From positions 1 to 46,696 of the forward strand of contig SVNW01000023.1 in assembly GCA_015066745.1 (NCBI GenBank): DNA of 46,696 bases, written 5' to 3'. A program made the translations under genes and the position numbers. A model generated the notes under the pieces. The model did not search any database. It was not told where the DNA came from and was given only the letters and a program-made list of their open reading frames with translations. This DNA comes from Ruminococcus sp. Its GTDB lineage: Bacteria > Bacillota > Clostridia > Oscillospirales > Ruminococcaceae. Below, one piece after another: positions 16,752 through 25,625 of this stretch; the stretch's first letter is position 1, and each line of letters opens with the position of its first letter.

Positions 16752-18929
16752 ATGAAGATTTTTAAGAGAGTTATAAGTGCTATACTGTCAGTATCGCTTA
16801 TAGCGTCATCACAGATGTTTGTAGCTGTTACAGAGGTAAGTGCAGATACAACAGTAAAGATTTCACCTTATAACACATACAAGATAAATGATGGTGAATT
16901 TGAAGGCTGGGGTACGTCTTTGTGCTGGTGGGCAAACCGTATAGGTTATTCCGATTCACTCTCAAGTAAAGCTGCAGAGCTTTTTTACGGTGACAGCGGT
17001 CTTAGAATGAATATCGCACGTTACAACATAGGTGGCGGTGATGACCCTTCGCATGACCATATTACACGTACTGACTCAAATATGCCGGGTTATACGGTTT
17101 ATAACAACGGAAAGGCTACTTATGACTGGAGCAAGGACGCCAATCAGAGAAATGTGCTTTTCAAAGCTATAGAGGCTACGGGGGATAATCTTATAGTAGA
17201 GATGTTCTCAAATTCTCCGCCGTACTATATGACTCAGAGCGGTTGCAGTACAGGAAATAAAGATGCAAACAAAAATAATCTCAAAGATGATTATTACGAT
17301 GATTTTGCTGACTATATGGCTGATGTATGTTACCATTTTGAAAATGAATGGGGTGTAGACATACAGAGTGTAGAACCAATGAACGAACCTTATACTGATT
17401 ACTGGGGAGCATACAGCAAAAAACAGGAAGGCTGTCACTTTGATATAGGAAACAGCGAGTCAAAAATGATTATTGAAATGCAGAAAGCCATGGACGAACG
17501 CGGAATGTCCGATGTTCTGATAAGCGGAACAGATGAAACAGGAATAGACGTACAGATAAAGGCTTTTGATGCACTGTCAACAGAAGCCAAAAACGCTATT
17601 GACCGTATAGATACGCATACATATGGCGGTTCTAACAGAGCAGGTCTTCAGGAACAGGCACTTACAGCAGGTAAAAATCTCTGGATGAGTGAAGTTGACA
17701 GCGGAAGTACAGCAGGAAGCAACGCAGGAGAAATGGGACCTGCACTCTGGCTTGCAAAAAGAATAGTAGATGATTGTAATGGTCTTGGCTGTTCTGCATG
17801 GATTCTCTGGCAGGCTATAGACAACCATGTTTCCAAAAACGGATATAACGGTAAAAAAGACAGCGGAATGCCTGATACCTCAAAAGGATTCTGGGGACTT
17901 GCAGTAGCAGACCATGATAAAAACGAGATCATACTTACCAAAAAATATTATGCATACGGTCAGTTTTCAAGATATATAAGACCGGGAGCTACGATGCTTA
18001 ATTCATCAGGTTCTACAGTTGTTGCATATGATGACGAAAAAGATCAGCTTGTGATAGTTGCAGTAAATACATCCGGCTCAGATCAGAAATATAACTTTGA
18101 TCTGTCATCTTTTGAAAGTACAGGTAACAGCGCTAAGGTAATAAGAACAAGCGGAAATATGAAAAACGGTGAAAACTGGGCTGAACTTCAACCTGCAGGA
18201 ATAAGCGGAAAGAAACTTAATGTTACACTTATCCCTAACTCAGTAACAACTTTTGTTATAGATAACGTTACTATGTCTGATTCCGGCGAATCACTCAAAG
18301 AAATACCTCTGAATGCTTCTATGGTTACAGGTTCAAAGGCATGGGACGATACATCAAATGATTGTACAATGGTTGTAGACGGAAAAAATTCAACTTTCTT
18401 TGACGGTGTAGGTGACGGCTGGGTTCAGATTGATCTGGGAAGCTCATACAAGCTTGATGCTATAGCATATGCGCCTCGTGTTGGTTATGAATACAGAGCA
18501 GTTGATGCAATGATAGCAGGTTCGGAAGACGGAACAAACTGGACGACACTTCATACAATAGATTCAAAACCGCCGGCAGGTCTTAATTATGTTGATTCTT
18601 TTGATAAGAACAAATCATACAGATATATAAAATACTATGTTCCTTCGGGAAAACCGAATAACGGAGTGAACAAAGACAGTGTATACTGCTGTAATATAGC
18701 AGAAATAAAACTTTACGGTGCGCCTGCAAACAGTGCTCCTGCTGAAGTTAAGGGTGACATAAACCTTGATGGTGCTGTTACAGTAACAGACCTTGTTAGT
18801 ATGATGAAGTATATGACAAGTCAGATATCATTTTCAGAACAGCAGGTATCAGTGGCTGACATGAACAAAAATGGCAGAGTTGACATACTTGATCTTGTAA
18901 GACTCAAATCATTGCTTATACAGCAGTAA
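16752..18929 (+). CDS. Secreted GH30 glycoside hydrolase with CBM32-like and dockerin domains
   Basis: The 725-residue product is a cellulosomal enzyme. AGGAGG (16739-16744) lies 7 nt before the chosen ATG; an in-frame ATG at 16710 lacks a site. A signal peptide (1-31, cut after EVSA) precedes a GH30 (beta/alpha)8 domain with a beta-sandwich (about 33-505). The acid/base is E212 in VEPMNEP and the nucleophile E314 in WMSEVDS. GWGTSLCWWAN (52-62) and NIGGGDD (92-98) recall GH30 subfamily 5 endo-beta-1,6-galactanases, so galactan side chains are the likely substrate; this is inference. A discoidin/CBM32-like module (about 515-656) should bind sugar. The C-terminal dockerin (667-725) has two calcium loops, DINLDG and DMNKNG, and would dock onto a scaffoldin cohesin. 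Confidence 0.9.
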   Translation: MKIFKRVISAILSVSLIASSQMFVAVTEVSADTTVKISPYNTYKINDGEFEGWGTSLCWWANRIGYSDSLSSKAAELFYGDSGLRMNIARYNIGGGDDPSHDHITRTDSNMPGYTVYNNGKATYDWSKDANQRNVLFKAIEATGDNLIVEMFSNSPPYYMTQSGCSTGNKDANKNNLKDDYYDDFADYMADVCYHFENEWGVDIQSVEPMNEPYTDYWGAYSKKQEGCHFDIGNSESKMIIEMQKAMDERGMSDVLISGTDETGIDVQIKAFDALSTEAKNAIDRIDTHTYGGSNRAGLQEQALTAGKNLWMSEVDSGSTAGSNAGEMGPALWLAKRIVDDCNGLGCSAWILWQAIDNHVSKNGYNGKKDSGMPDTSKGFWGLAVADHDKNEIILTKKYYAYGQFSRYIRPGATMLNSSGSTVVAYDDEKDQLVIVAVNTSGSDQKYNFDLSSFESTGNSAKVIRTSGNMKNGENWAELQPAGISGKKLNVTLIPNSVTTFVIDNVTMSDSGESLKEIPLNASMVTGSKAWDDTSNDCTMVVDGKNSTFFDGVGDGWVQIDLGSSYKLDAIAYAPRVGYEYRAVDAMIAGSEDGTNWTTLHTIDSKPPAGLNYVDSFDKNKSYRYIKYYVPSGKPNNGVNKDSVYCCNIAEIKLYGAPANSAPAEVKGDINLDGAVTVTDLVSMMKYMTSQISFSEQQVSVADMNKNGRVDILDLVRLKSLLIQQ

Positions 18930-18952
18930 AAAACATTTCCATTTTATTGCCA

Positions 18953-18981
18953 TTGATTTATTAAAAAAAAAGTATTATAAT
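18953..18981 (+). promoter_or_regulatory. thrS promoter
   Basis: TTGATT (18953-18958) and a perfect TATAAT (18976-18981) are separated by 17 bp. Transcription would start near 18988 and give a leader of about 340 nt that holds the T-box. Confidence 0.75.
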
Positions 18982-19017
18982 ATATTTATATCTGAAATTT
19001 AATATTATTAATACTAT

Positions 19018-19288
19018 GACGAGGAAAGTCTTATTGAAACTAAAATTTATCCAGAGAGATCTTACCGTTGGCTGTGAGTGAGATTTAAATTTTTCATTAG
19101 GAATACCGTCCTCTGAGTGTGTTTAACAAACACCGGTTGTTCTCCGTTATCTGAACACAAATGAGATACAGAAGATATATCAGGGAGAAAAAATTTTGAT
19201 TTTGTTGATATATTCTGTAAAACAAGGGTGGAACCGCAATATTATTGCCCCTCGTACAACGTTTATATGTTGTGCGGGGGGATTTTTA
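19018..19288 (+). promoter_or_regulatory. T-box riboswitch for threonyl-tRNA
   Basis: The leader has the T-box signature AAGGGTGGAACCGC (19224-19237), whose UGGA bulge pairs with the uncharged tRNA acceptor end. Stem I starts at GACGAGGAAAG (about 19018) and closes with GTCCTC. The specifier loop shows GAATACCG, so the codon is ACC (19105-19107), threonine, as expected for thrS. The terminator (19248-19281) is a 13-bp GC-rich stem, CCCCTCGTACAAC with GTTGTGCGGGGGG, then ATTTTTA. Uncharged tRNA-Thr should favour the antiterminator and switch on thrS. Confidence 0.93.
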
Positions 19289-19326
19289 TTATTGATAAAA
19301 ATTATTTTATGAAAGGATATGATGTA

Positions 19327-21270
19327 ATGATTAAGCTTACATTAAAAGATGGAAGCATAAGAGAAGTCGAAGCTGGACTTTCAGCTGTTGAAATAATCAA
19401 GGGCATAGGTTCAGGACTTCTGAAAGCAGCTTGCTGTATCAAAGTAGACGGTGAGGTAAAGGATATCAGAACCGTGATCAATAACGACTGTGAGTTTGAA
19501 GTAATGACTTTTGATACTATCGAGGGTAAGAAAACATTCTGGCATACAGCGTCGCATATTCTCGCTCAGGCTGTAAAGCGTCTGTATCCGTCTGTTAAAC
19601 TTGCAATCGGTCCTGCTATAGACAATGGTTTTTATTATGATTTTGATATAGAAAAACCATTTTCAGCAGATGAACTTTTAAAGATAGAAGCTGAAATGAA
19701 GAAGATAGTTAAAGAAGGCATAAAACTTGAACAGTTTGAGATGTCACCACAGGAAGCTATCGCTTATCTCAAAGAACAGAATGAACCTTACAAGGTAGAG
19801 CTCTGTGAAGAACACGCAGAAAACGGAGAACCTATCTCATTCTACAGACAGGGTGAATTTACAGATCTCTGTGCAGGTCCTCATCTTCTCTCTACATCAG
19901 GCGTAAAGGCATTCAAGCTTCTTTCATGTACAGGTGCTTACTGGAGAGGTTCAGAGAAAAACAAGATGCTTTCACGTATATATGCAACAGCATATCCTAA
20001 GGCTGCTGACCTTGAGGCTGATATAAAACAGCGTGAAGAAGCTAAACTTCGTGACCACAATAAGCTCGGACGTGAACTTGAACTTTTCACAACAGTTGAT
20101 GTTATCGGTCAGGGACTTCCTGTACTTCTTCCTAAGGGAGCAAGAGTTGTTCAGCTTCTCCAGCGCTGGATCGAAGATGAAGAACAGAAACGCGGTTATC
20201 TCCTTACAAAGACACCTCTTATGGCAAAGTCAGATCTCTACAAGATCTCAGGTCACTGGGATCACTATCTTGATGGTATGTTTGTTCTCGGCGATCCTAA
20301 GGATGAAACAAAGGAATGTTTTGCTCTTCGTCCTATGACTTGCCCTTTCCAGTATCAGGTATTTCTTAACAGACAGCGTTCATACAGAGATCTTCCTATG
20401 CGTCTTGGTGAAACTTCAACTTTGTTCAGAAATGAAGACAGTGGTGAAATGCACGGACTTATTCGTGTACGTCAGTTCACTATTTCAGAAGGACATCTTA
20501 TTTTAAGACCTGAACAGCTTGAAGAAGAATTCAAGGGCTGTCTTGAACTTGCAAAATATGTTCTTGAAACTGTTGGTATGCTTGAAGACTGTACATTCCG
20601 TTTCTCTCAGTGGGATCCTGATAATACAGAAAAGTATATCGGTACTCCTGAACAGTGGGAAGAAGCACAGAGCATCATGGGTAAGATACTTGATGATCTT
20701 GGTGTAGAATATACTATCGGTATTGACGAAGCAGCATTCTACGGACCTAAACTCGATATTCAGTACAGAAATGTATACGGCAAGGAAGATACTATCGTTA
20801 CAATTCAGGTTGACCAGCTTCTTGCAGAGCAGTTTAATATGGAATACGTAGATGTTGACGGTTCAAAACGCAGACCTTATATCATTCACAGAACATCACT
20901 CGGCTGTTATGAAAGAACTCTTGCATACCTTATTGAAAAGTATGCAGGCGCATTCCCTCTCTGGCTTGCTCCCGAACAGGTAAAACTTATTCCTATTGCT
21001 GACAGACATCTTGACTATACAAACGGTATTTGCGAGAAACTCAGTGCTATGGGTATAAGATGTTCAGTTGATGACAGAGCAGAAAAAGTCGGCTACAAGA
21101 TAAGACAGGCACAGCTTGAAAAAGTTCCTTATATGCTCGTACTCGGTGATAACGAAGTAAATGACGGAAAAGTTGCTGTACGTTCAAGAAAAGACGGCGA
21201 CCTCGGTACTATGACATATGATGAGCTTATTGCAAAGCTTCTTAAGGAAATAGCTGAGAAGGCTAGATAA
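19327..21270 (+). CDS. thrS: Threonyl-tRNA synthetase
   Basis: The 647-residue product charges tRNA-Thr. The start at 19327 (MIKLTLKDGSIREVEAG) has AAAGGA 9 nt upstream; longer in-frame versions run into the T-box terminator and are rejected. Domains in order are TGS (about 1-60), the editing SAD domain with HTASH (73-77) and DLCAGPH, the class II catalytic core with RPMTCPFQ carrying a zinc ligand cysteine, and the C-terminal anticodon-binding domain ending near LLKEIAEKAR. The length is normal. It stands alone under T-box control. Confidence 0.97.
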   Translation: MIKLTLKDGSIREVEAGLSAVEIIKGIGSGLLKAACCIKVDGEVKDIRTVINNDCEFEVMTFDTIEGKKTFWHTASHILAQAVKRLYPSVKLAIGPAIDNGFYYDFDIEKPFSADELLKIEAEMKKIVKEGIKLEQFEMSPQEAIAYLKEQNEPYKVELCEEHAENGEPISFYRQGEFTDLCAGPHLLSTSGVKAFKLLSCTGAYWRGSEKNKMLSRIYATAYPKAADLEADIKQREEAKLRDHNKLGRELELFTTVDVIGQGLPVLLPKGARVVQLLQRWIEDEEQKRGYLLTKTPLMAKSDLYKISGHWDHYLDGMFVLGDPKDETKECFALRPMTCPFQYQVFLNRQRSYRDLPMRLGETSTLFRNEDSGEMHGLIRVRQFTISEGHLILRPEQLEEEFKGCLELAKYVLETVGMLEDCTFRFSQWDPDNTEKYIGTPEQWEEAQSIMGKILDDLGVEYTIGIDEAAFYGPKLDIQYRNVYGKEDTIVTIQVDQLLAEQFNMEYVDVDGSKRRPYIIHRTSLGCYERTLAYLIEKYAGAFPLWLAPEQVKLIPIADRHLDYTNGICEKLSAMGIRCSVDDRAEKVGYKIRQAQLEKVPYMLVLGDNEVNDGKVAVRSRKDGDLGTMTYDELIAKLLKEIAEKAR

Positions 21271-21294
21271 TATATTTTTATAAATTTTTACAAT

Positions 21295-21335
21295 AAAAAA
21301 CCTCGTATCTTACATAAAAAGATGCGAGGTTTTTT
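21295..21335. terminator. Bidirectional terminator
   Basis: AAAAAACCTCGTATCT (21295-21310) pairs with AGATGCGAGGTTTTTT (21320-21335), with one G-U pair. It separates convergent thrS and the sensor kinase gene. Confidence 0.9.
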
Positions 21336-21344
21336 ATATATGTA

Positions 21345-22616
21345 CTATTTGGGTAATGTTACGCTGAATGTAGCTCCGCCACCTTTTGTATCGAAAACCG
21401 AAATTGTTCCATGATGAAGTTTTACAATTTCTTTTGCAATGGAAAGTCCAAGTCCAAAATGTGATTTACTCGTTCGTGATTTATCTGCCCTGTAAAAACG
21501 GTCAAAAATTTGTTTTTTTGATGTGTCATCAATGCCGTTTCCGTTGTCTGCAACTTCGATACAATATGATTTTATGGTTTGAATACATCTTATAATTACA
21601 GTTCCTCCTTCTTGTGTATAGCTTATGGCGTTGTCAAGAAGTATAGCAACAACTTGTTTTATACGTTCACTGTCTACATTATCAGCAACAATACTATCTT
21701 CCGGAAGTTCTATGGAAAGTTTGATGTTCCTTTCTTTTGCAGGAGCCAAAAAGGCTTCATAACATTCGAGTACAAGGGTGTCAAGTTCTGTTCTGCTAAA
21801 AGTTGTCTGAAAATTGTGACTGTCACTTCTTGCAAGTGTAAGCAGGTCATTTGTCAGACAAGCGAGTCTTTTGCCTTCTTTTTCTGCTATGGAGGCAAAT
21901 TCTTTTTGTTGTTTCAGAGAGCCTTTTTCCATTGCTCCGAGGGCTGACAGAATTGTATTGACAGGGTTTCTGATCTCATGTGATGCTGCTGCGATAAATT
22001 GTGATTGCTTTTCTTGTGATTCCTTAATTGGCATCAAAAGTTTTTTTGTATATATCCATGAAAATGCAAACAGAACAGCAACGCTTATAATAATTATAAT
22101 GCCAAATCTCAAATAAAGCATACGTAGTTGTTCTTTTATCATATCGAGAGAGTGTACCACAAATATTTCGCTTATACTGTTTTCACCGGGAATAGTGATA
22201 ATACTTACATGAAAATTATTTCTGTCAGTCTTATAGAGAAATTCCTGATGTACAGCCTTATAGGGCGATGTAAGTGGTGTGATATTGTTATGATAATAAT
22301 AACGGATATCTTCGATCAATTTCTGTTCGGACTTGTTTTTAGTGTCATGCATAAATCTGAATGGGATACCGTTGTCATAGATATAAAATAAGTATTCATA
22401 ATTGATTTGCAGATTTAAAAGCCAATCATAAGATACAGAATTATTTTTTTCAAAGCTCATTGTAAAAGTATTGATATCATTCTGAAAACTCAGAAGTGCA
22501 TTCTTATATAAGCTTCGATGGCTTGTGTACAGGTAGAAAGCTGACATGATAATCATGATCATAGTTGTGACAGAAGTAAAAAGCATAGTCAGCCTAAGAT
22601 GTACTTTTTTGAACAT
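21345..22616 (-). CDS. Sensor histidine kinase (HisKA/HATPase, two membrane helices)
   Basis: The 423-residue product has membrane helices near 9-31 and 170-189 that frame an extracellular sensing domain of about 135 residues. After a short linker comes the dimerisation helix with the phosphorylated His in ASHEIRNPVNT (H213). The ATPase domain follows, with DNAISYTQEGG (N box), ADNGNGID (G1) and HFGLGLSIAKEIV (G2). It starts 3 bp after the stop of the partner regulator, so the two are translationally linked. The signal is unknown. The divergent transporter-like operon is the likely target of the pair. Confidence 0.93.
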   Translation of the reverse strand: MFKKVHLRLTMLFTSVTTMIMIIMSAFYLYTSHRSLYKNALLSFQNDINTFTMSFEKNNSVSYDWLLNLQINYEYLFYIYDNGIPFRFMHDTKNKSEQKLIEDIRYYYHNNITPLTSPYKAVHQEFLYKTDRNNFHVSIITIPGENSISEIFVVHSLDMIKEQLRMLYLRFGIIIIISVAVLFAFSWIYTKKLLMPIKESQEKQSQFIAAASHEIRNPVNTILSALGAMEKGSLKQQKEFASIAEKEGKRLACLTNDLLTLARSDSHNFQTTFSRTELDTLVLECYEAFLAPAKERNIKLSIELPEDSIVADNVDSERIKQVVAILLDNAISYTQEGGTVIIRCIQTIKSYCIEVADNGNGIDDTSKKQIFDRFYRADKSRTSKSHFGLGLSIAKEIVKLHHGTISVFDTKGGGATFSVTLPK

Positions 22617-22619
22617 AGT

Positions 22620-23303
22620 CTAGTTCCCGCTTTCTGATTCTAACCGATAACCAATGCCACGGATTGTTTTGATGTTTAATGAGCTTCCTGCGTTTTTTAG
22701 CCGTCTGCGGATAAAATATATATAGTTATCAAGATTTCCGTCTTCTATCTCGTAGTCTGCACCCCATATTCTTGAAAGAATTGTACTTCTCTGTAAAGTC
22801 TGATTCGGATTTCTCAGAAACAAAAGTAAGAGGTCTCCTTCTTTCTGGGAAAGTGTACAGCTGTCTTTGGTGCTTGTGAGTACATTTGTATCCTGACTGT
22901 AAATCACATCACCGATTTTAAGTTGGTTAAGGTTTTCAAGATTTGGCGGACGACGAAGCAGACAGCGGATTCTTGCCATAAGCTCTTCAAACTCAAAAGG
23001 TTTTACAATATAATCATCTGCACCGCTGTCAAGTCCGCTGATTTTATCTGAAAGTTCTCCGAGTGCAGTGATCATGATAACAGGGGTCATATTCTGTTTG
23101 GTACGCATTTCCTGAAGTATAGTGACACCATCTTTATTCGGAAGCATACGGTCAAGGAGGACGATGTCGTATGCATTCTGATCAAGATAGTAGCCTGCTT
23201 CTGCACCGTCAAAGCAAGTATCAACTGCATAACCTTCTTTTTCAAGACAAAACTGCAGAAGATAGCATTGTTTCTTATCATCTTCTATAATTAAAATTCG
23301 CAA
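22620..23303 (-). CDS. OmpR/PhoB-family response regulator
   Basis: A receiver domain starts RILIIEDDKKQC; the phosphorylated Asp lies in IVLLDRMLP and the conserved Lys in IVKPFEFEEL. A winged-helix DNA-binding domain of OmpR type ends TIRGIGYRLE. AGGTG at 23310-23314 lies 6 nt before a TTG at 23303, which gives the usual short N-terminus; a GTG at 23310-23312 is also in frame but falls inside that site. The full protein is about 228 residues. It is co-transcribed with the kinase. Four 11-bp-spaced repeats just upstream are its probable operator. Confidence 0.92.
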   Translation of the reverse strand: MRILIIEDDKKQCYLLQFCLEKEGYAVDTCFDGAEAGYYLDQNAYDIVLLDRMLPNKDGVTILQEMRTKQNMTPVIMITALGELSDKISGLDSGADDYIVKPFEFEELMARIRCLLRRPPNLENLNQLKIGDVIYSQDTNVLTSTKDSCTLSQKEGDLLLLFLRNPNQTLQRSTILSRIWGADYEIEDGNLDNYIYFIRRRLKNAGSSLNIKTIRGIGYRLESESGN

Positions 23304-23324
23304 AAAACTCACCTCACAATTTTT

Positions 23325-23353
23325 ATTATAGCACGAAAATCAGCTTTGCGGAA
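23325..23353 (-). promoter_or_regulatory. Weak promoter of the two-component genes
   Basis: A perfect TATAAT on the minus strand (complement of 23325-23330) has only a poor -35 (TTCCGC, complement of 23348-23353). The TTAGAGAT repeats begin 4 bp beyond, so the pair may regulate itself. Confidence 0.5.
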
Positions 23354-23356
23354 GAT

Positions 23357-23398
23357 TTAGAGATAAATTAGAGATAATTTTAGAGATTCTTTAGAGAT
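23357..23398 (+). promoter_or_regulatory. Four TTAGAGAT direct repeats, probable response-regulator operator
   Basis: TTAGAGAT occurs exactly at 23357, 23368, 23380 and 23391. The spacings of 11, 12 and 11 bp put all copies on one face of the helix, the geometry bound by head-to-tail dimers of PhoB/OmpR-type regulators. The last two copies replace the -35 of the plus-strand promoter. Confidence 0.8.
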
Positions 23399-23403
23399 TT
23401 ATG

Positions 23404-23412
23404 TGTTATGAT
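23404..23412 (+). promoter_or_regulatory. Extended -10 of the binding-protein/permease/adaptor operon
   Basis: TGT followed by TATGAT (23407-23412) forms an extended -10. No -35 hexamer is recognisable; repeats occupy that place, as in activator-dependent promoters. Confidence 0.6.
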
Positions 23413-23443
23413 AAGAACACATAAAAGAAGGAGGAATATTGCC

Positions 23444-25621
23444 ATGGGTAAGAAAATGATTGCATTAGTGATGGCAGTTATGGTTGTTTTTAATATTACA
23501 GGTTGCAGTGGATCAAAAGATGAAGGAAATATTGTATACAAAGGAAGATATGTGGAGGAGGAAATATCTCATAACGGAAATATAAGTGAATTTTATACGG
23601 AAAATAATATTCCTGTTTTTTGGGATACATTAAATTTTGAAAAATATACAGAAGACATTGAAAATAATAGATTTACAGTGAGTGATCCTATAAATTATCT
23701 CTCTTCTGACTTAAAAAATATTGCGTTAAACAGTATGGCGTCTTCACCTATGGGAGAGTATTTTATTAGTTATTTTGATTATTCAGAGGGATATGATGAT
23801 ATGAAATACGCATTGATTACGGAAGAAGGACAGTTTTCAAAACTTTCATTTGATCATGATTTTTACGATTATGAATACTCATGTGATGGACGTCTATTTG
23901 CCCACGGATATGAAACTCAAGGTCATGGTATCTATGAAATTGATGTAAAAAGACAAAAAGTAAATTTGCTTTTTTCTGCTGAAAATCTGGTACAGACATT
24001 TGACGTAGTCGAAGATTATGTTATTGCAATAAGCGATAAGGAAATTTTTTTCTATGATTATAAAAATGAAATGGTTATAGAAACTCCAGAGGCAATACAG
24101 GATTTTATTAATGAACAGGGAGAAATAGTAAGAGATATTTGTAGTGGAGAGAAAGGGGCTTTTTATATTCTTTCTGATAAAGGTTTATACCGATATGTGA
24201 TGGGAGGAAATATAGTTGAACAGCTTATAGATGGTTATTCGTGTAAAATGGCTAATCCTGCATACAGAGCCTGTTCAGTAATTTGCAGTACAGATAACGG
24301 TTTTTTCGTTTCTTATGATGACAATACAATTATGCATTATCGTTATGACGCTGATGCTGTTAATGAAATTACCTCTACACTTAAAGTGTATAGTCTTAAT
24401 AATAATGATACTTTATCTCAGATCATTTTGGAGTATAAAATGAAAAATCCGAATGTACGTGTTGATTATGAAGTTGGTATGAGAAAAGGAATTACTTATG
24501 ATGATGCACTAAAAAATCTGACAACAGCAGTTCTTTCAGGAGATGCTCCGGATGTTCTGTTGCTTGATGGACTTGATATTGAAAGTTATATTGAAAAAAA
24601 TATGCTCATTGACCTAAGTGAAAATGAAAGCAGTTGGAATCCGGATAATATTTTACTTGATAATGTTGCAAAGTGGAGTCAAAGTGATAAACTATATTCA
24701 GTTGCTGCTAAATTTGAATTGTTCGGAATAGTAGGTGACGGTGAAATTCTTGCAAATACAGATAATATAGCAGATATTGCTGACTTTACCGAAAGCGTCA
24801 GAAAGGAACAAGGAAAACTATATCCGATTCTGATGGCTGATATGTGGAGGATTTTGGATACAGCTTTAATTGGTGAGAGTGAACGGATTTTTACAGATGA
24901 TGGAATTAATACAGAATATCTTACCGATTTTTTGAAATCATGCTGTCGGATATGTGAAAATAATGATCTTGGTACTGAAGGAACACTTATTATGAGTTCT
25001 AGTTTACCACGAAAATATCTTGGTTTTTTTTCCGATAATGCGTTAATGACGTTGTATGATCCATCTGTTAGTATGACTATTGGTATGGTTAATGGATTTG
25101 AGTATGCCTTAAATATAGTGACTTCATTTGATGGTTATGAAAATCCAAATTCAACAGAATTTCGATTTGGTTTAAAAAATGGAAGTACTGCATTTTTACC
25201 GGTATGTAATCTTGGCATAATGGCTTCAACAGAGAATAGGGAAGAGGCATTTGATTTTATTGCGTGTGCCGTGTCAGATAATGTTCAAAAGACAGAGCTG
25301 GGAGACGGATTTCCGGTAAATCGTAATACACTTGATAATTTCTATGAAAAAAACAAAATTAAATACAATAAAGAAATTTATTTTTCGTATTGGAACACTG
25401 ATGTTACACAGGAATCGACAGTTTATAGTAAATGGATGGATGAGAGTGAGGTAAGTGAATTTAAAAAATTGCTTGGAAGCCTTGACACACCGATATATAT
25501 TGATATGATTACAAAGCAGATCATCATTGATACCGGAACAAAATGTATTGAAGGTCATCTTACCCCGGAAGAAGCTGTTGAGGAGATTACAAGACAACTT
25601 GACCTGAGAATGAAGGAATAA
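23444..25621 (+). CDS. Lipoprotein with propeller-like N-terminal half and solute-binding C-terminal half
   Basis: The product is 725 residues, much longer than a usual binding protein. AAGGAGG (23428-23434) selects the ATG at 23444. The signal peptide ends in the lipobox NITGC. Residues of roughly 25-320 show repeated short beta-strand units ending in aromatic or aspartate-rich turns (for example GIYEIDVKRQKVNLLF, YVIAISDKEIFFYDY, GAFYILSDKGLYRYV), which suggests a beta-propeller-like fold; this is inference. From about 325 the sequence follows a family 1 solute-binding protein (STLKVYSLNNNDTLSQIILE, LSGDAPDVLLLDG, GLKNGSTAFLPVCNLGIMAS). It is the first gene of an operon with two permeases and an HlyD-like adaptor, divergent from a two-component system. 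Confidence 0.75.
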   Translation: MGKKMIALVMAVMVVFNITGCSGSKDEGNIVYKGRYVEEEISHNGNISEFYTENNIPVFWDTLNFEKYTEDIENNRFTVSDPINYLSSDLKNIALNSMASSPMGEYFISYFDYSEGYDDMKYALITEEGQFSKLSFDHDFYDYEYSCDGRLFAHGYETQGHGIYEIDVKRQKVNLLFSAENLVQTFDVVEDYVIAISDKEIFFYDYKNEMVIETPEAIQDFINEQGEIVRDICSGEKGAFYILSDKGLYRYVMGGNIVEQLIDGYSCKMANPAYRACSVICSTDNGFFVSYDDNTIMHYRYDADAVNEITSTLKVYSLNNNDTLSQIILEYKMKNPNVRVDYEVGMRKGITYDDALKNLTTAVLSGDAPDVLLLDGLDIESYIEKNMLIDLSENESSWNPDNILLDNVAKWSQSDKLYSVAAKFELFGIVGDGEILANTDNIADIADFTESVRKEQGKLYPILMADMWRILDTALIGESERIFTDDGINTEYLTDFLKSCCRICENNDLGTEGTLIMSSSLPRKYLGFFSDNALMTLYDPSVSMTIGMVNGFEYALNIVTSFDGYENPNSTEFRFGLKNGSTAFLPVCNLGIMASTENREEAFDFIACAVSDNVQKTELGDGFPVNRNTLDNFYEKNKIKYNKEIYFSYWNTDVTQESTVYSKWMDESEVSEFKKLLGSLDTPIYIDMITKQIIIDTGTKCIEGHLTPEEAVEEITRQLDLRMKE

Positions 25622-25625
25622 CACA

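Noticed and set aside
19228-19326. N-terminal extension of thrS
   Set aside because: The longer frame starts within the T-box motif and crosses the terminator hairpin; the ATG at 19327 has a good AAAGGA site and the family's usual N-terminus.
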